Below are positions 41,215 through 50,664 of a DNA stretch of 64,000 nt, in pieces. Source of the stretch: Roseobacter sp. GAI101 (GTDB taxonomy: Bacteria > Pseudomonadota > Alphaproteobacteria > Rhodobacterales > Rhodobacteraceae). The position numbers and the translations under genes are program-made. How positions within the stretch are numbered: the stretch's first letter is position 1; every line of letters begins with the position of its first letter. The DNA is taken from positions 3,278,111-3,342,110 of the forward strand of contig NZ_DS999213.1 in the NCBI RefSeq assembly GCF_000156335.1. Reading direction: 5' to 3'. The notes beneath the pieces were generated by a model. It saw only the letters and a program-made list of their open reading frames with translations. It was not told the origin of the DNA and did not search any database.

Positions 41215-41583
41215 GTGGCACGTATTGCCGGCGTAAACATCCCGACTGCAAAGCGGGTTCCAATCGCCCTCACATATATCACTGGTATCGGTAACTCTTC
41301 TGCTGCGCAAATCTGCGAAGCAGTCGGTATCGACACTACCCGTCGTATCAACGAACTTTCGGATGCAGAAATCCTGAAAATTCGTGAATACATCGACGAA
41401 AACTTCTCTGTTGAAGGCGACCTGCGTCGCGAGACACAGATGAACATCAAGCGTCTGATGGACCTTGGTTGCTACCGTGGCCTGCGTCACCGTCGCAACC
41501 TGCCAGTTCGTGGTCAGCGCACCCACACCAACGCTCGTACCCGCAAAGGCCCCGCTAAGGCCATTGCCGGCAAGAAGAAGTAA
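41215..41583 (+). CDS. rpsM: 30S ribosomal protein S13
   Basis: A 122-residue S13 of the 30S head. It starts with GTG at 41215 behind AAAAAGGAA, reading [21 protein letters not shown] (in part). The [20 protein letters not shown] block is typical. It begins the alpha block. Confidence 0.96.
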   Translation: MARIAGVNIPTAKRVPIALTYITGIGNSSAAQICEAVGIDTTRRINELSDAEILKIREYIDENFSVEGDLRRETQMNIKRLMDLGCYRGLRHRRNLPVRGQRTHTNARTRKGPAKAIAGKKK

Positions 41584-41598
41584 GGGAGGGTCTGACCA

Positions 41599-41988
41599 AT
41601 GGCACGCGAAAAGACAAAGACGAAGCGTAAGGTTTCCAAGAACATCGCCGCAGGTGTGGCGCATGTTAATTCCAGCTTCAACAACACCAAAATTCTGATC
41701 TCTGACGTTCAGGGCAATGCAATTGCATGGTCTTCGGCAGGCACAATGGGTTTCAAAGGGTCGCGCAAATCGACACCTTACGCAGCCCAGATGGCGGCAG
41801 AAGATGTGGGCAAGAAAGCACAAGATCACGGCGTAAAAACGCTGGAAGTCGAAGTGCAAGGCCCAGGTTCGGGTCGTGAAAGTGCGTTGCGCGCTTTGGC
41901 GGCTGCCGGTTTCAACATCACGTCGATCCGTGATGTGACGCCAATGGCACATAACGGCTGTCGCCCCCCAAAGCGCCGCCGCGTCTAA
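41599..41988 (+). CDS. rpsK: 30S ribosomal protein S11
   Basis: A 129-residue S11 of the platform. It shows [20 protein letters not shown] and [12 protein letters not shown] at the C-terminus. It starts 15 bases after rpsM. Confidence 0.97.
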   Translation: MAREKTKTKRKVSKNIAAGVAHVNSSFNNTKILISDVQGNAIAWSSAGTMGFKGSRKSTPYAAQMAAEDVGKKAQDHGVKTLEVEVQGPGSGRESALRALAAAGFNITSIRDVTPMAHNGCRPPKRRRV

Positions 41989-42005
41989 GACCATATACTT
42001 TTTAT

Positions 42006-42031
42006 GGGGTCGTGCTTTTGCGCACGGCCCC
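42006..42031 (+). repeat. Hairpin between rpsK and rpoA
   Basis: GGGGTCGTGC pairs with GCACGGCCCC (one G-T) around TTTTGC. No T-run follows. It may regulate rpoA relative to the ribosomal genes or act as a processing site. Confidence 0.6.
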
Positions 42032-42105
42032 GTACTGCTTTTCTGAAACCTCGGGAGTTTCTTCGCCGTTTGGACATGGGGCAAGGGACAAGAATGGAGG
42101 GACGT

Positions 42106-43122
42106 ATGATCCACAAAAATTGGGCTGAATTGATCAAGCCACAGCAGCTGGACGTAAAGCCGGGCAATGACCCGGCGCGCCAGGCCACTGTGGTCGCAGA
42201 ACCGCTTGAGCGCGGCTTTGGTTTGACAATGGGCAACGCGCTGCGCCGCGTTTTGATGTCGTCGCTTCAGGGCGCGGCCATCACTTCTGTACAAATTGAC
42301 AATGTTTTGCACGAGTTTTCCAGCGTTGCTGGTGTGCGTGAAGACGTTACCGACATCATCCTGAACCTCAAGGGCGTTTCCTTGCGCATGGAAGTCGAAG
42401 GGCCAAAGCGCCTGTCGATTTCAGCAAAGGGTCCGGGCGTCGTAACGGCGGGTGACATCTCTGAAAGCGCCGGGATCGAGATCCTTAACCGCGATCACGT
42501 GATCTGCCATCTTGACGACGGTGCCGATGTCTACATGGAACTGACCGTGAATACCGGTAAGGGCTATGTCGCAGCGGACAAGAACAAGCCGGAAGATGCG
42601 CCAATCGGTTTGATCCCGATCGATGCAATCTATTCGCCAGTGAAAAAAGTGTCCTATGACGTGCAGCCGACCCGCGAAGGTCAGGTGCTGGATTATGACA
42701 AACTGACGATGAAGGTCGAAACGGACGGGTCCATCACGCCGGATGACGCGGTCGCATTTGCGGCACGCATCCTGCAGGACCAGCTGGGCATCTTCGTCAA
42801 CTTCGACGAACCTGAATCTGCCTCGCGTCAGGACGACGACGACGGTCTGGAATTCAACCCGCTGCTTCTCAAGAAAGTAGACGAGTTGGAACTGTCCGTG
42901 CGGTCCGCCAACTGCCTGAAGAACGACAATATCGTGTATATTGGCGATCTGATCCAGAAGACCGAAGCCGAAATGCTGCGCACGCCAAACTTTGGCCGCA
43001 AGTCCTTGAACGAGATCAAGGAAGTGCTGTCGGGCATGGGTCTGCACCTTGGTATGGACGTCGAGGACTGGCCACCGGACAACATCGAAGACCTTGCCAA
43101 GAAGTTCGAGGATTCGTTCTAA
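42106..43122 (+). CDS. rpoA: DNA-directed RNA polymerase subunit alpha
   Basis: A 338-residue RpoA. The N-terminal dimerisation domain contains [21 protein letters not shown] (in part). The C-terminal domain has [21 protein letters not shown] and [19 protein letters not shown] 42106 follows TGGAGGGACG; an in-frame ATG at 42004 would add 34 residues including the hairpin region and is rejected. Confidence 0.97.
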   Translation: MIHKNWAELIKPQQLDVKPGNDPARQATVVAEPLERGFGLTMGNALRRVLMSSLQGAAITSVQIDNVLHEFSSVAGVREDVTDIILNLKGVSLRMEVEGPKRLSISAKGPGVVTAGDISESAGIEILNRDHVICHLDDGADVYMELTVNTGKGYVAADKNKPEDAPIGLIPIDAIYSPVKKVSYDVQPTREGQVLDYDKLTMKVETDGSITPDDAVAFAARILQDQLGIFVNFDEPESASRQDDDDGLEFNPLLLKKVDELELSVRSANCLKNDNIVYIGDLIQKTEAEMLRTPNFGRKSLNEIKEVLSGMGLHLGMDVEDWPPDNIEDLAKKFEDSF

Positions 43123-43256
43123 GAATTCATGTGGTGGGGAGCGATCCCCGCCACATGCAAGACTGGGCCAACAGGGCCCCAAGGAGAGTTGGCGCTACGC
43201 ACGCCAGCCAGACAAAGCAAAACCGCCCGTAGAGGGCCTATCGTTGGAGAAAAGAA

Positions 43257-43676
43257 ATGCGTCACGCACGTGGTTACCGCCGTCTGAATCGTACACATGA
43301 ACACCGCAAGGCGTTGTTTGCGAACATGGCAGGCTCGCTCATCGAACATGAGCAAATCAAGACAACATTGCCCAAGGCAAAAGAACTGCGCCCCATCATC
43401 GAAAAGATGATCACGCTTGCAAAGCGCGGCGATCTGCACGCACGCCGTCAGGCCGCGTCCAAGCTGAAGCAGGACAAGTATGTTGCGAAACTGTTTGAAA
43501 TTCTCGGGCCACGCTACGCCGACCGCCAAGGTGGTTACGTTCGCGTTCTCAAGGCTGGTTTCCGTTATGGCGACATGGCACCTATGGCCATCATCGAATT
43601 CGTAGATCGCGACCGCGACGCGAAAGGTGCTGGCGACAAGGAACGTGTTGCTGCCTATGAGATGGCTGAAGACTGA
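43257..43676 (+). CDS. rplQ: 50S ribosomal protein L17
   Basis: A 139-residue L17 at the tunnel exit. It shows [20 protein letters not shown] and [21 protein letters not shown] (in part). ATG 43257 follows GGAGAAAAG. It ends the alpha block with a terminator. Confidence 0.97.
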   Translation: MRHARGYRRLNRTHEHRKALFANMAGSLIEHEQIKTTLPKAKELRPIIEKMITLAKRGDLHARRQAASKLKQDKYVAKLFEILGPRYADRQGGYVRVLKAGFRYGDMAPMAIIEFVDRDRDAKGAGDKERVAAYEMAED

Positions 43677-43701
43677 AGCCACCAGACCGTTACAATTTAG
43701 G

Positions 43702-43732
43702 AAAGCCCCTGGCAGTGTCGGGGGCTTTTTTT
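43702..43732 (+). terminator. Rho-independent terminator after rplQ
   Basis: AAAGCCCC and GGGGCTTT form the stem around TGGCAGTGTCG, followed by TTTTTT. Confidence 0.9.
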
Positions 43733-43809
43733 ATGCCTTCGGCGAGGATTTTGAACCATTTGGAATATGGGTGTTGCGGAACCTCCTGGGGCTGCGCATA
43801 TCATGAGGG

Positions 43810-45180
43810 ATGAGACATATCCTGCTATTCCTCGCGCTGATCGCGTTTCCCGTACATGCGCAGACGGTTCCGACCTCTGCCATGCAGATGCAGCTAAGCT
43901 TTGCGCCCCTGGTCAATCAGGCAACCCCTGCCGTTGTAAACATCTACACGCGGACCATCGTGCAAAGCAGCCGGACGCCATTGCAGTCCGATCCGTTTTT
44001 TGAACGGTTCTTTCGCAGACCCGGGGCAGGGCAGCCGCGGGTGCAAAACTCGCTTGGCTCTGGTGTGATCCTGTCCGAAGACGGCATCGTAGTGTCGAAC
44101 TATCACGTCGTGGGCATGGCCACCGATATCCGGATTGTTCTGGCAGACCGCCGCGAATTTTCTGCGAAGGTTCTGCTAAGTGACGCCGAGAGCGACCTTG
44201 CCATCCTTAAGATCGAAAACGTTGACGGATTATCCTATTTGCCGCTGCGCGATAGTGACGAGGTGGAAGTCGGCGAGTTGGCCTTGGCCATCGGGAACCC
44301 CTTCGGCGTCGGCCAGACGGTTAGCAGCGGGATCGTATCTGGATTGGCGCGATCGGGCGGTATGAATGGCGGCGGTCAGGGCTATTTCATCCAGACGGAC
44401 GCGCCGATCAATCCTGGCAATTCGGGCGGCGCGCTGATCGATATGGAGGGCGCGCTGATGGGCATCAACACGTCCATCCTAACGCGGTCGGGGGGATCAA
44501 ACGGGATCGGGTTTGCTATTCCGGCCAATTTGATCAGGGCCTTCGTCGATCAGGCCCGCAGCGGGGCGGAACGGTTCCTGCGTCCGTGGGCGGGGATGAG
44601 CGGTCAGCCTGTTGATGCTGATATGGCCGCTCCGCTTGGGTTGGACCGGCCCGGTGGGATCATCGTGTCGGGCTTGCATCCGGTAAGCCCCTTTCTTGCC
44701 GGTGGTTTTCTGGTGGGCGATGTCATCACGGCGGTAAATGGGCAGGACGTGAACACGCCCGCTGAAATGGTCTACCGGATGAGCGTGAGCGGCCTGGGGA
44801 ACGAGGCTGTTGTGACGCGGTTGCGCGATGGTGAAATCCAGGACCTGAACGTTGCGTTGATCGCGGCCCCCGAAACGCCGTCGCGTGATGCGGTGACCCT
44901 GGATGAACGCAGTCTGCTTCCGGGGCTCGCCTTGGCACGGATCAACCCGGCTGTCCTTGCAGAGTTGAACCTGTCGCTTGAGGTGGAAGGCGTGGCGGTT
45001 ATGGAGCCGGGTGCATACGGCTTGCAGGTCGGGCTGCGGCCGGGCGACGTGATCTTGGCGCTGAACGGACGGGATGTGGAAACGCCGTCGCAGGTTCGGG
45101 ATGCCTTGAAAGGTCAACGTCAGGTCGCGATGGTCGTGCAGCGCGGGACCCAAAGGCTATCATTGCGGTTCAGGATATAA
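43810..45180 (+). CDS. DegP/DegQ-type periplasmic serine protease
   Basis: A 456-residue envelope-quality protease of the Deg/HtrA family. A signal peptide covers about residues 1-18 (ends PVHAQ). The catalytic triad is visible as H99 (SNYHVV), D129 (ESDLAIL) and S205 (NPGNSGGAL). Two PDZ domains follow, at about 265-345 and 375-450 (GLQVGLRPGDVILALNGRDV in the second). ATG 43810 follows GAGGG. It leads a tightly packed forward run with rarA. Confidence 0.93.
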   Translation: MRHILLFLALIAFPVHAQTVPTSAMQMQLSFAPLVNQATPAVVNIYTRTIVQSSRTPLQSDPFFERFFRRPGAGQPRVQNSLGSGVILSEDGIVVSNYHVVGMATDIRIVLADRREFSAKVLLSDAESDLAILKIENVDGLSYLPLRDSDEVEVGELALAIGNPFGVGQTVSSGIVSGLARSGGMNGGGQGYFIQTDAPINPGNSGGALIDMEGALMGINTSILTRSGGSNGIGFAIPANLIRAFVDQARSGAERFLRPWAGMSGQPVDADMAAPLGLDRPGGIIVSGLHPVSPFLAGGFLVGDVITAVNGQDVNTPAEMVYRMSVSGLGNEAVVTRLRDGEIQDLNVALIAAPETPSRDAVTLDERSLLPGLALARINPAVLAELNLSLEVEGVAVMEPGAYGLQVGLRPGDVILALNGRDVETPSQVRDALKGQRQVAMVVQRGTQRLSLRFRI

Positions 45181-45182
45181 CC

Positions 45183-46490
45183 ATGGTTGATCTGTTCGAC
45201 AGTGGTGCCGCCAAGCCGGAGGGGGGGCATCGCCCCTTGGCCGATCGTTTGCGGCCCAAGACGCTGGCCGAGGTGATCGGCCAGGCGCAGGTGCTGGGGC
45301 CGGACGGGCCTTTGACGGTGATGTTGCAATCGGGGTCCTTGGGGTCATTGATCTTCTGGGGGCCGCCCGGCGTGGGCAAGACCACCATCGCCCGGCTTCT
45401 GGCGGACGAGACCGATCTGCATTTCGTGCAGATCAGTGCGATCTTCAGCGGTGTCCCCGAGTTGCGCAAAGTGTTCGAGGCGGCCAAGATCAGGCGGCAG
45501 AATGGCCGCGGCACCTTGCTGTTTGTAGACGAAATCCATCGTTTCAATAAAGCGCAGCAAGACGGCTTTCTGCCCCATATGGAAGACGGCACCATCCTGC
45601 TGGTCGGTGCAACGACCGAAAATCCTTCGTTCGAACTGAATGCCGCCGTGCTCAGCCGCTCTCAGGTGCTGGTGTTGGAGCGCTTGCCGCTTGCCGATCT
45701 GGAACGGCTGGCACAGCGGGCCGAGGTCGAGCTGGGAAGATCATTGCCGATCAATGGCCCTGCGCGCGAAAGCCTGCTTGAAATGGCCGACGGCGACGGG
45801 CGGGCATTGCTGAACTTGATCGAACAGGTCGCGGCCTGGAAAGTCGACAAGCCGCTGGATGGCAAGGCGCTGTCGGCGCGTCTGATGCGGCGGGCGGCGC
45901 AATATGACAAGGGCGGGGATGCGCATTACAACCTGATCTCTGCCCTGCATAAATCGGTGCGTGGCTCTGATCCGGATGCAGCTCTTTATTGGCTGGCGCG
46001 GATGCTTGAGGGCGGGGAAGACCCGCGTTACCTGATGCGGCGGATCACGCGGATGGCCGTCGAGGACATCGGGCTGGCCGACCCGCAGGCGCAGGCGATC
46101 TGCTTGCAATCATGGGAAACCTACGAGCGGTTGGGCTCCCCCGAGGGGGAATTGGCCTTGGCACAGGCTGTGACCTATCTGGCGCTGGCCCCGAAATCGA
46201 ACGCGGCTTATGTGGCGTACAAGGCGGCGCGCGCTGCGGCGAAGCAGACCGGATCAGCGCCGCCGCCCAAACATATCCTGAATGCCCCGACCAGCATGAT
46301 GAAGGATCAGGGGTATGGTGCCGGGTATGCCTATGACCACGACGCCGAGGACGGGTTTTCAGGGCAAAACTACTTTCCCGACGGGATGGCGCGGCCGCAG
46401 CTGTATCAGCCGGTGGAGCGCGGGTTCGAGCGGGATTTGAAAAAGCGCCTCGATTACTTTGAAAAGCTGCGCAGCACGCGCAAAACTTGA
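45183..46490 (+). CDS. rarA: Replication-associated recombination protein RarA (MgsA)
   Basis: A 435-residue AAA+ ATPase that acts at stalled forks. Walker A is GPPGVGKTT (60-68). Walker B is LLFVDEIHRFNKAQQD. The sensor GATTENPSFELN follows, and the family's C-terminal YAYDHDAEDGFSGQNYFPD is present. It starts two bases after the protease stop. Confidence 0.95.
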   Translation: MVDLFDSGAAKPEGGHRPLADRLRPKTLAEVIGQAQVLGPDGPLTVMLQSGSLGSLIFWGPPGVGKTTIARLLADETDLHFVQISAIFSGVPELRKVFEAAKIRRQNGRGTLLFVDEIHRFNKAQQDGFLPHMEDGTILLVGATTENPSFELNAAVLSRSQVLVLERLPLADLERLAQRAEVELGRSLPINGPARESLLEMADGDGRALLNLIEQVAAWKVDKPLDGKALSARLMRRAAQYDKGGDAHYNLISALHKSVRGSDPDAALYWLARMLEGGEDPRYLMRRITRMAVEDIGLADPQAQAICLQSWETYERLGSPEGELALAQAVTYLALAPKSNAAYVAYKAARAAAKQTGSAPPPKHILNAPTSMMKDQGYGAGYAYDHDAEDGFSGQNYFPDGMARPQLYQPVERGFERDLKKRLDYFEKLRSTRKT

Positions 46491-46521
46491 CATTCGGTGC
46501 GCAAACCGTGAGAGACCGCAG

Positions 46522-46902
46522 ATGATTTCTACCCTGTTCCTTGTGGCCATCGGTGGGGCTATCGGTGCGTCTCTCCGGTTCGTGTCCAGCGTGGCGGTAT
46601 TGCGCGCATTCGGCCCGCAGGACTTTCCCGTCGCCGTACTTGGCGTGAACATTCTGGGATCGTTCCTGATGGGGCTGTTCGTCGTGTTTGCCACACAAAA
46701 GGGGCTGACACAGTACAGCCCCTTCGTGATGACGGGCATGCTTGGCGGGTTCACGACGTTTTCTGCGTTTTCGCTGGAAACGGTAACATTGATCGAGCGC
46801 GGCCAGATCGCATCGGCAGGGATATATGTGGCACTGTCAGTCGGTCTGTCGGTGCTGGGATTAATGCTGGGCCTGTTTGTGGCCAGAGGAGTATTTGCAT
46901 GA
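46522..46902 (+). CDS. crcB: Fluoride exporter CrcB/Fluc
   Basis: A 126-residue four-helix fluoride channel. It shows GGAIGASLRF near the N-terminus, GVNILGSFLMG and the GMLGGFTTFSAFS signature. The ATG at 46522 gives the standard start. Its end overlaps the next gene by four bases (ATGA). No fluoride riboswitch is seen upstream. Confidence 0.95.
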   Translation: MISTLFLVAIGGAIGASLRFVSSVAVLRAFGPQDFPVAVLGVNILGSFLMGLFVVFATQKGLTQYSPFVMTGMLGGFTTFSAFSLETVTLIERGQIASAGIYVALSVGLSVLGLMLGLFVARGVFA

Positions 46903-47948
46903 GCCGGGTTCAGAACCTGATCATTGAGCAGGGCGACGGAGATCAGCGGTTGGACCGCTGGTTCAAGCGCATGTTTCCGTTAATCAGCCAGGGGCGCATC
47001 GAAAAGATGTGCCGCAAAGGCGATATTCGGGTTAATGGCGGACGGGTCAAAGCGTCGACACGGCTAGAGGTGGGGCAGGAAATTCGCATTCCGCCGCTGC
47101 CCGATACCGAAGCCCCGCCACCACCAAAGCGCACGCGGATTTCGGACGCGGATGCCAAGTTCATCCGGTCCTGCGTGATTTACCGTGACGATTACATCAT
47201 CGCGCTGAACAAGCCTCCGGGTTTGCCAGTGCAGGGCGGGTCGGGTCAATCCGACCGCCATGTCGATGCATTGGCAGATGCGCTGATGTTCGATCTGGAT
47301 GAAAAGCCGCGCCTGGTGCATCGCCTGGACAAGGATACCTCCGGTGTCTTGATAATGGCGCGCACCCGGTCGATCGCAGCTGATTTGACTTCGTCTTTCC
47401 GGCACCGTCAGACCCGCAAGATTTACTGGGCCGCTGTCGCGGGCGTACCGCACCCCAAGAACGGGACGATCAAGTTCGGTCTGGTCAAGGCCTTCGGTCA
47501 CGGGGCACGGGGCGAGGGCGAAAAGATGTATTGCGTCCACCCCAAGGACATGGACACCACCGAAGGGGCCAAGCGCGCCACAACCGATTACGCCACTCTG
47601 GCGCAGGCTGGCACGCGCACCTGCTGGGTTGCGCTGATCCCGGTGACGGGCCGCACGCACCAGCTCCGCGCGCATATGGCCGAGATCGGGCATCCGATTG
47701 TCGGTGACGGAAAATATGGTGGCTCCGGTCAGGAAAACATGGGTGACGGATGGGGTGCCCAACTGGGCGGCGACATCTCTAAAAAGCTGCATTTGCATGC
47801 GCGCTCGCTCACGCTCGAGCATCCGGTGACAAAGGCGACGCTGAACCTGATCGCGCCGATGCCGGATCACATGGTGCGCACATGGGATACGTTCCAATGG
47901 TCGCCCTCTGACGTGCCCGCCGACCCGTTCGAAGAGGACTGGGGGTGA
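46899..47948 (+). CDS. rluC: 23S rRNA pseudouridine synthase, RluC-like
   Basis: A 349-residue enzyme that isomerises uridine in 23S rRNA. An N-terminal S4 domain (about 18-70) is followed by the catalytic motif HRLDKDTSGV, with the nucleophilic D144. GRTHQLRAHMAEIGHPIVGD is also present. RluD-like specificity cannot be excluded. It is translationally coupled to crcB and to the next gene. Confidence 0.9.
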   Translation: MSRVQNLIIEQGDGDQRLDRWFKRMFPLISQGRIEKMCRKGDIRVNGGRVKASTRLEVGQEIRIPPLPDTEAPPPPKRTRISDADAKFIRSCVIYRDDYIIALNKPPGLPVQGGSGQSDRHVDALADALMFDLDEKPRLVHRLDKDTSGVLIMARTRSIAADLTSSFRHRQTRKIYWAAVAGVPHPKNGTIKFGLVKAFGHGARGEGEKMYCVHPKDMDTTEGAKRATTDYATLAQAGTRTCWVALIPVTGRTHQLRAHMAEIGHPIVGDGKYGGSGQENMGDGWGAQLGGDISKKLHLHARSLTLEHPVTKATLNLIAPMPDHMVRTWDTFQWSPSDVPADPFEEDWG

Positions 47949-48622
47949 GCGGACCCTTGCGTCTGGTGATCTTTGATGTCGACGGAACGCTGGTCGACAG
48001 TCAGGCGGATATTCTGGCCGCTTTTGCGCAGGCCTTTGCCGTCGTGGGGCGGCCTGTGCCCGAGCCAAAAGATGTGATGGCGATTGTCGGTCTGTCGCTG
48101 GATGTCGCAGTCCGACGTCTGGTGCCGCAGATCAGCGACGCCGACTGTGCCGCCGTGGTTGAGGCGTATAAGGATGCCTATGTCGCCTTGCGGGCCTCGA
48201 TGCCCATCTCCCATTCTTCTCCGTTCTATCCCGGCGCTCGTGACGTTTTGGACCGGTTGCAGGCGATCCCCGAGGTGTTGTTGGGCATTGCCACCGGTAA
48301 ATCCCGGCGCGGTCTGGATCATCTGATCAAGGGCCATGGGCTGGAGGGGCTGTTCGTGACCCAACAGGTTGCCGATTTCCATCCGTCAAAACCGCACCCT
48401 TCGATGATCTTGCAGGCTATGGCCGATGCGGGCGTTGATGCGTCACAGACGGTGATGGTCGGTGACACGAGCTATGACATGGAAATGGCCGCCGCCGCCG
48501 GGGTGGCTGGCATCGGGGTCAACTGGGGCTATCACGCCGCCGAAGCCCTTGGTGCCGCGCGCCACGTGATCGACCGGTTCGATGAATTGCCCGGCGTCTT
48601 GGACAAAATCTGGAGCCTTTGA
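47945..48622 (+). CDS. HAD-superfamily hydrolase (Gph-like phosphatase)
   Basis: A 225-residue phosphatase. The nucleophile motif is FDVDGTLVDS (D11, D13). Motif II lies near GIATGKSRRG, and motif IV is VMVGDTSYDMEMAAAAG. The GTG at 47945 overlaps the rluC stop. It could be phosphoglycolate phosphatase-like, but the substrate is not fixed by sequence. Confidence 0.85.
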   Translation: MSGPLRLVIFDVDGTLVDSQADILAAFAQAFAVVGRPVPEPKDVMAIVGLSLDVAVRRLVPQISDADCAAVVEAYKDAYVALRASMPISHSSPFYPGARDVLDRLQAIPEVLLGIATGKSRRGLDHLIKGHGLEGLFVTQQVADFHPSKPHPSMILQAMADAGVDASQTVMVGDTSYDMEMAAAAGVAGIGVNWGYHAAEALGAARHVIDRFDELPGVLDKIWSL

Positions 48623-48623
48623 A

Positions 48624-49343
48624 ATGAGCGATTGGAAAGCGAAGCGTTTTTGGACGACTGCGCAGGTGGTTGCGGCAGAAGGTGGCTATGCTGTCGAACT
48701 GGACGGCCGCCCCCTGAAGACACCTGCCAAGCGTAGTCTGATCGTCCCCACGGAACAGATGGCGCAGGCCGTCGCCGCCGAATGGCAGGCCCAAGAGGGC
48801 ACAATTGATCCGCGCACCATGCCCTGTACCAAGACCGCGAATGCCGCGCTGGACAAGGTGGCGATCCAGCACGCCGAAGTCGCAGACATGTTGGCGGCAT
48901 ATGGCGATTGCGATCTGCTGTGTTACCGCGCCGACAGCCCGCAGGAACTGGTGGAACGTCAAAACGCGCTGTGGGACCCGATGCTTGACTGGGCGGAAGA
49001 GGCGCTTGAGGTTCGGCTGGCCCCGCGTGTGGGCATCATGCACGTGCCCCAAGACGCCGCTGTGGTCGCCCGTCTGACGGACCGCACCCATGCCCTGGAC
49101 AAGTTTCAACTGGCCGCGTTCCATGATCTGGTCAGTCTGTCGGGATCGCTGGTCTTGGGATTCGCGGCGACCCTGAATGCCCGCGATACGGATACGCTTT
49201 GGGATCTGTCACGCCTGGACGAGATCTGGCAGGCCGAACTTTGGGGCGCGGATGACGATGCAGAGGCTTTGGCCGCAGTGAAAAAGGCAAGCTTTGAGCA
49301 TGCAAAGTTGATGTTTGACCTGTCATCGCCGCCTGCGCCTTAA
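48624..49343 (+). CDS. ATP12-family F1-ATPase assembly chaperone
   Basis: A 239-residue protein of the ATP12 family, which helps insert the alpha subunit during F1 assembly. Family features are KRFWTTAQVV, LDGRPLKTPAK, AEWQAQEGTIDPRTMPCTK and the DLLCYRAD block. ATG 48624 starts two bases after the HAD stop. ATP12 genes next to rluC and a HAD phosphatase are common in this group. Confidence 0.9.
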   Translation: MSDWKAKRFWTTAQVVAAEGGYAVELDGRPLKTPAKRSLIVPTEQMAQAVAAEWQAQEGTIDPRTMPCTKTANAALDKVAIQHAEVADMLAAYGDCDLLCYRADSPQELVERQNALWDPMLDWAEEALEVRLAPRVGIMHVPQDAAVVARLTDRTHALDKFQLAAFHDLVSLSGSLVLGFAATLNARDTDTLWDLSRLDEIWQAELWGADDDAEALAAVKKASFEHAKLMFDLSSPPAP

Positions 49344-49391
49344 AATCAGGCTTACGCCAGCGTCAAGCGGCTGTTTTTTAGGCTCGCAGGC

Positions 49392-49421
49392 TTGACGTTC
49401 AGGCGCAAATCCGCCCAAACT
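49392..49421 (+). promoter_or_regulatory. Possible promoter of bztABCD
   Basis: TTGACG (49392-49397) with a weak CAAACT 18 bases on. The region otherwise holds no gene. Confidence 0.33.
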
Positions 49422-49524
49422 CCGGATCACCAATTGGGTAATCCCTAAATGGTCCAACTCCGACCCAAAAAAGGCGTCGGTTAAACCGCCCAGAAACGTG
49501 GTGGAAACTCAGGAAGAGGTAACA

Positions 49525-50541
49525 ATGAATAAATCCGTATTTTTTGGTGCGATGACAGTTGCTGGCCTTGTGGCCGGTGCGTCTGCCGCAGCAACACTTG
49601 ACGACGTAAAAGAGCGTGGCAAGCTGAACTGTGGTGTGACCACCGGTCTGGTTGGCTTTGCCGCACCAAACGCCAATGGCGAATGGGAAGGCTTTGACGT
49701 TGCAGTATGTCGTGCTGTTGCAGCAGCCGTTTTCGGTGATCCAACAGCTGTAGAATTCATCCCCACAACCGGCAAAACACGCTTTACCGCGCTTGCCTCG
49801 GGCGAGATCGACTTTCTTGCACGCAACACCACATGGACGTTCAGCCGCGATGTCGACCTGAAGTTCGACTTCATCGGCGTCAACTACTACGACGGTCAGG
49901 GCTTCATGGTACCAAAGGCATTGGGCGTTTCGTCCGCCAAGGACCTGGACGGCGCGACTGTCTGCATTCAGACCGGTACAACGACCGAACTGAACCTTGC
50001 CGACTTCTTCCGTGCGAACAACATCTCGTATGAGCCCGTGCCAATCGAGACAAACGCCGAAGGCCAGCAGCAGTACCTTGCCGGTGCATGCGACACCTAC
50101 ACAACAGACGCATCCGGTCTGGCATCCACACGTGCCACATTCGAGACGCCTGGCGATCACATCATTCTGCCGGAAATCATCTCGAAAGAGCCTTTGGGTC
50201 CGCTGGTACGTCATGGCGACAACGACTGGGGTGACCTGACACGTTGGGTTTTGTACGCTTTGATCGCAGCTGAAGAGCTGGGCGTGACATCTGCAAACGT
50301 CGAAGAGATGGCAACAAGCACAACCAACCCCGAAGTTGCCCGCCTGTTGGGTGCCGAAGGTACGTTGGGTGAAATGCTGGGTCTCAGCGCTGACTGGGCC
50401 AAGAACGCAATCGCGTCCCAGGGCAACTACGGCGAAATCTTTGCCAAGAACATCGGCGAAGAGACACCAATCGGTCTGGCCCGTGGCCTGAACGCACAGT
50501 GGACAGACGGCGGCCTGATGTACGCGCCTCCTTTCCGCTAA
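49525..50541 (+). CDS. bztA: Amino-acid ABC transporter substrate-binding protein (BztA/AapJ-like)
   Basis: A 338-residue periplasmic binding protein with a signal peptide at about 1-22 (ends GASAAA). It shows KLNCGVTTGLVGFAAPNANGEW and DVDLKFDFIGVNYYDGQGFM (in part). This family binds glutamate, glutamine, aspartate or asparagine. ATG 49525 follows AGGAAGAGG. It is the first gene of the bztABCD operon and is followed by a hairpin before bztB. Confidence 0.93.
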   Translation: MNKSVFFGAMTVAGLVAGASAAATLDDVKERGKLNCGVTTGLVGFAAPNANGEWEGFDVAVCRAVAAAVFGDPTAVEFIPTTGKTRFTALASGEIDFLARNTTWTFSRDVDLKFDFIGVNYYDGQGFMVPKALGVSSAKDLDGATVCIQTGTTTELNLADFFRANNISYEPVPIETNAEGQQQYLAGACDTYTTDASGLASTRATFETPGDHIILPEIISKEPLGPLVRHGDNDWGDLTRWVLYALIAAEELGVTSANVEEMATSTTNPEVARLLGAEGTLGEMLGLSADWAKNAIASQGNYGEIFAKNIGEETPIGLARGLNAQWTDGGLMYAPPFR

Positions 50542-50551
50542 ATACAGTACC

Positions 50552-50579
50552 AAGGGGCGCGGTTCATGCCGCGCCCTTT
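50552..50579 (+). repeat. Hairpin between bztA and bztB
   Basis: GGGCGCGG (50555-50562) pairs with CCGCGCCC (50569-50576), extended by A/T pairs. Hairpins here often limit expression of the permease genes relative to the binding protein. Confidence 0.65.
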
Positions 50580-50664
50580 GCGCCTTCGAGACCAAAAAAA
50601 CAAACCCGGCCAGTGACATCAAAATGATGCACGCCAATCAGGTCCGGAACACAGGGATAATCTG

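Noticed and set aside
46200-46530. Fluoride riboswitch upstream of crcB
   Set aside because: The region is the end of rarA; no riboswitch-like structure was seen.
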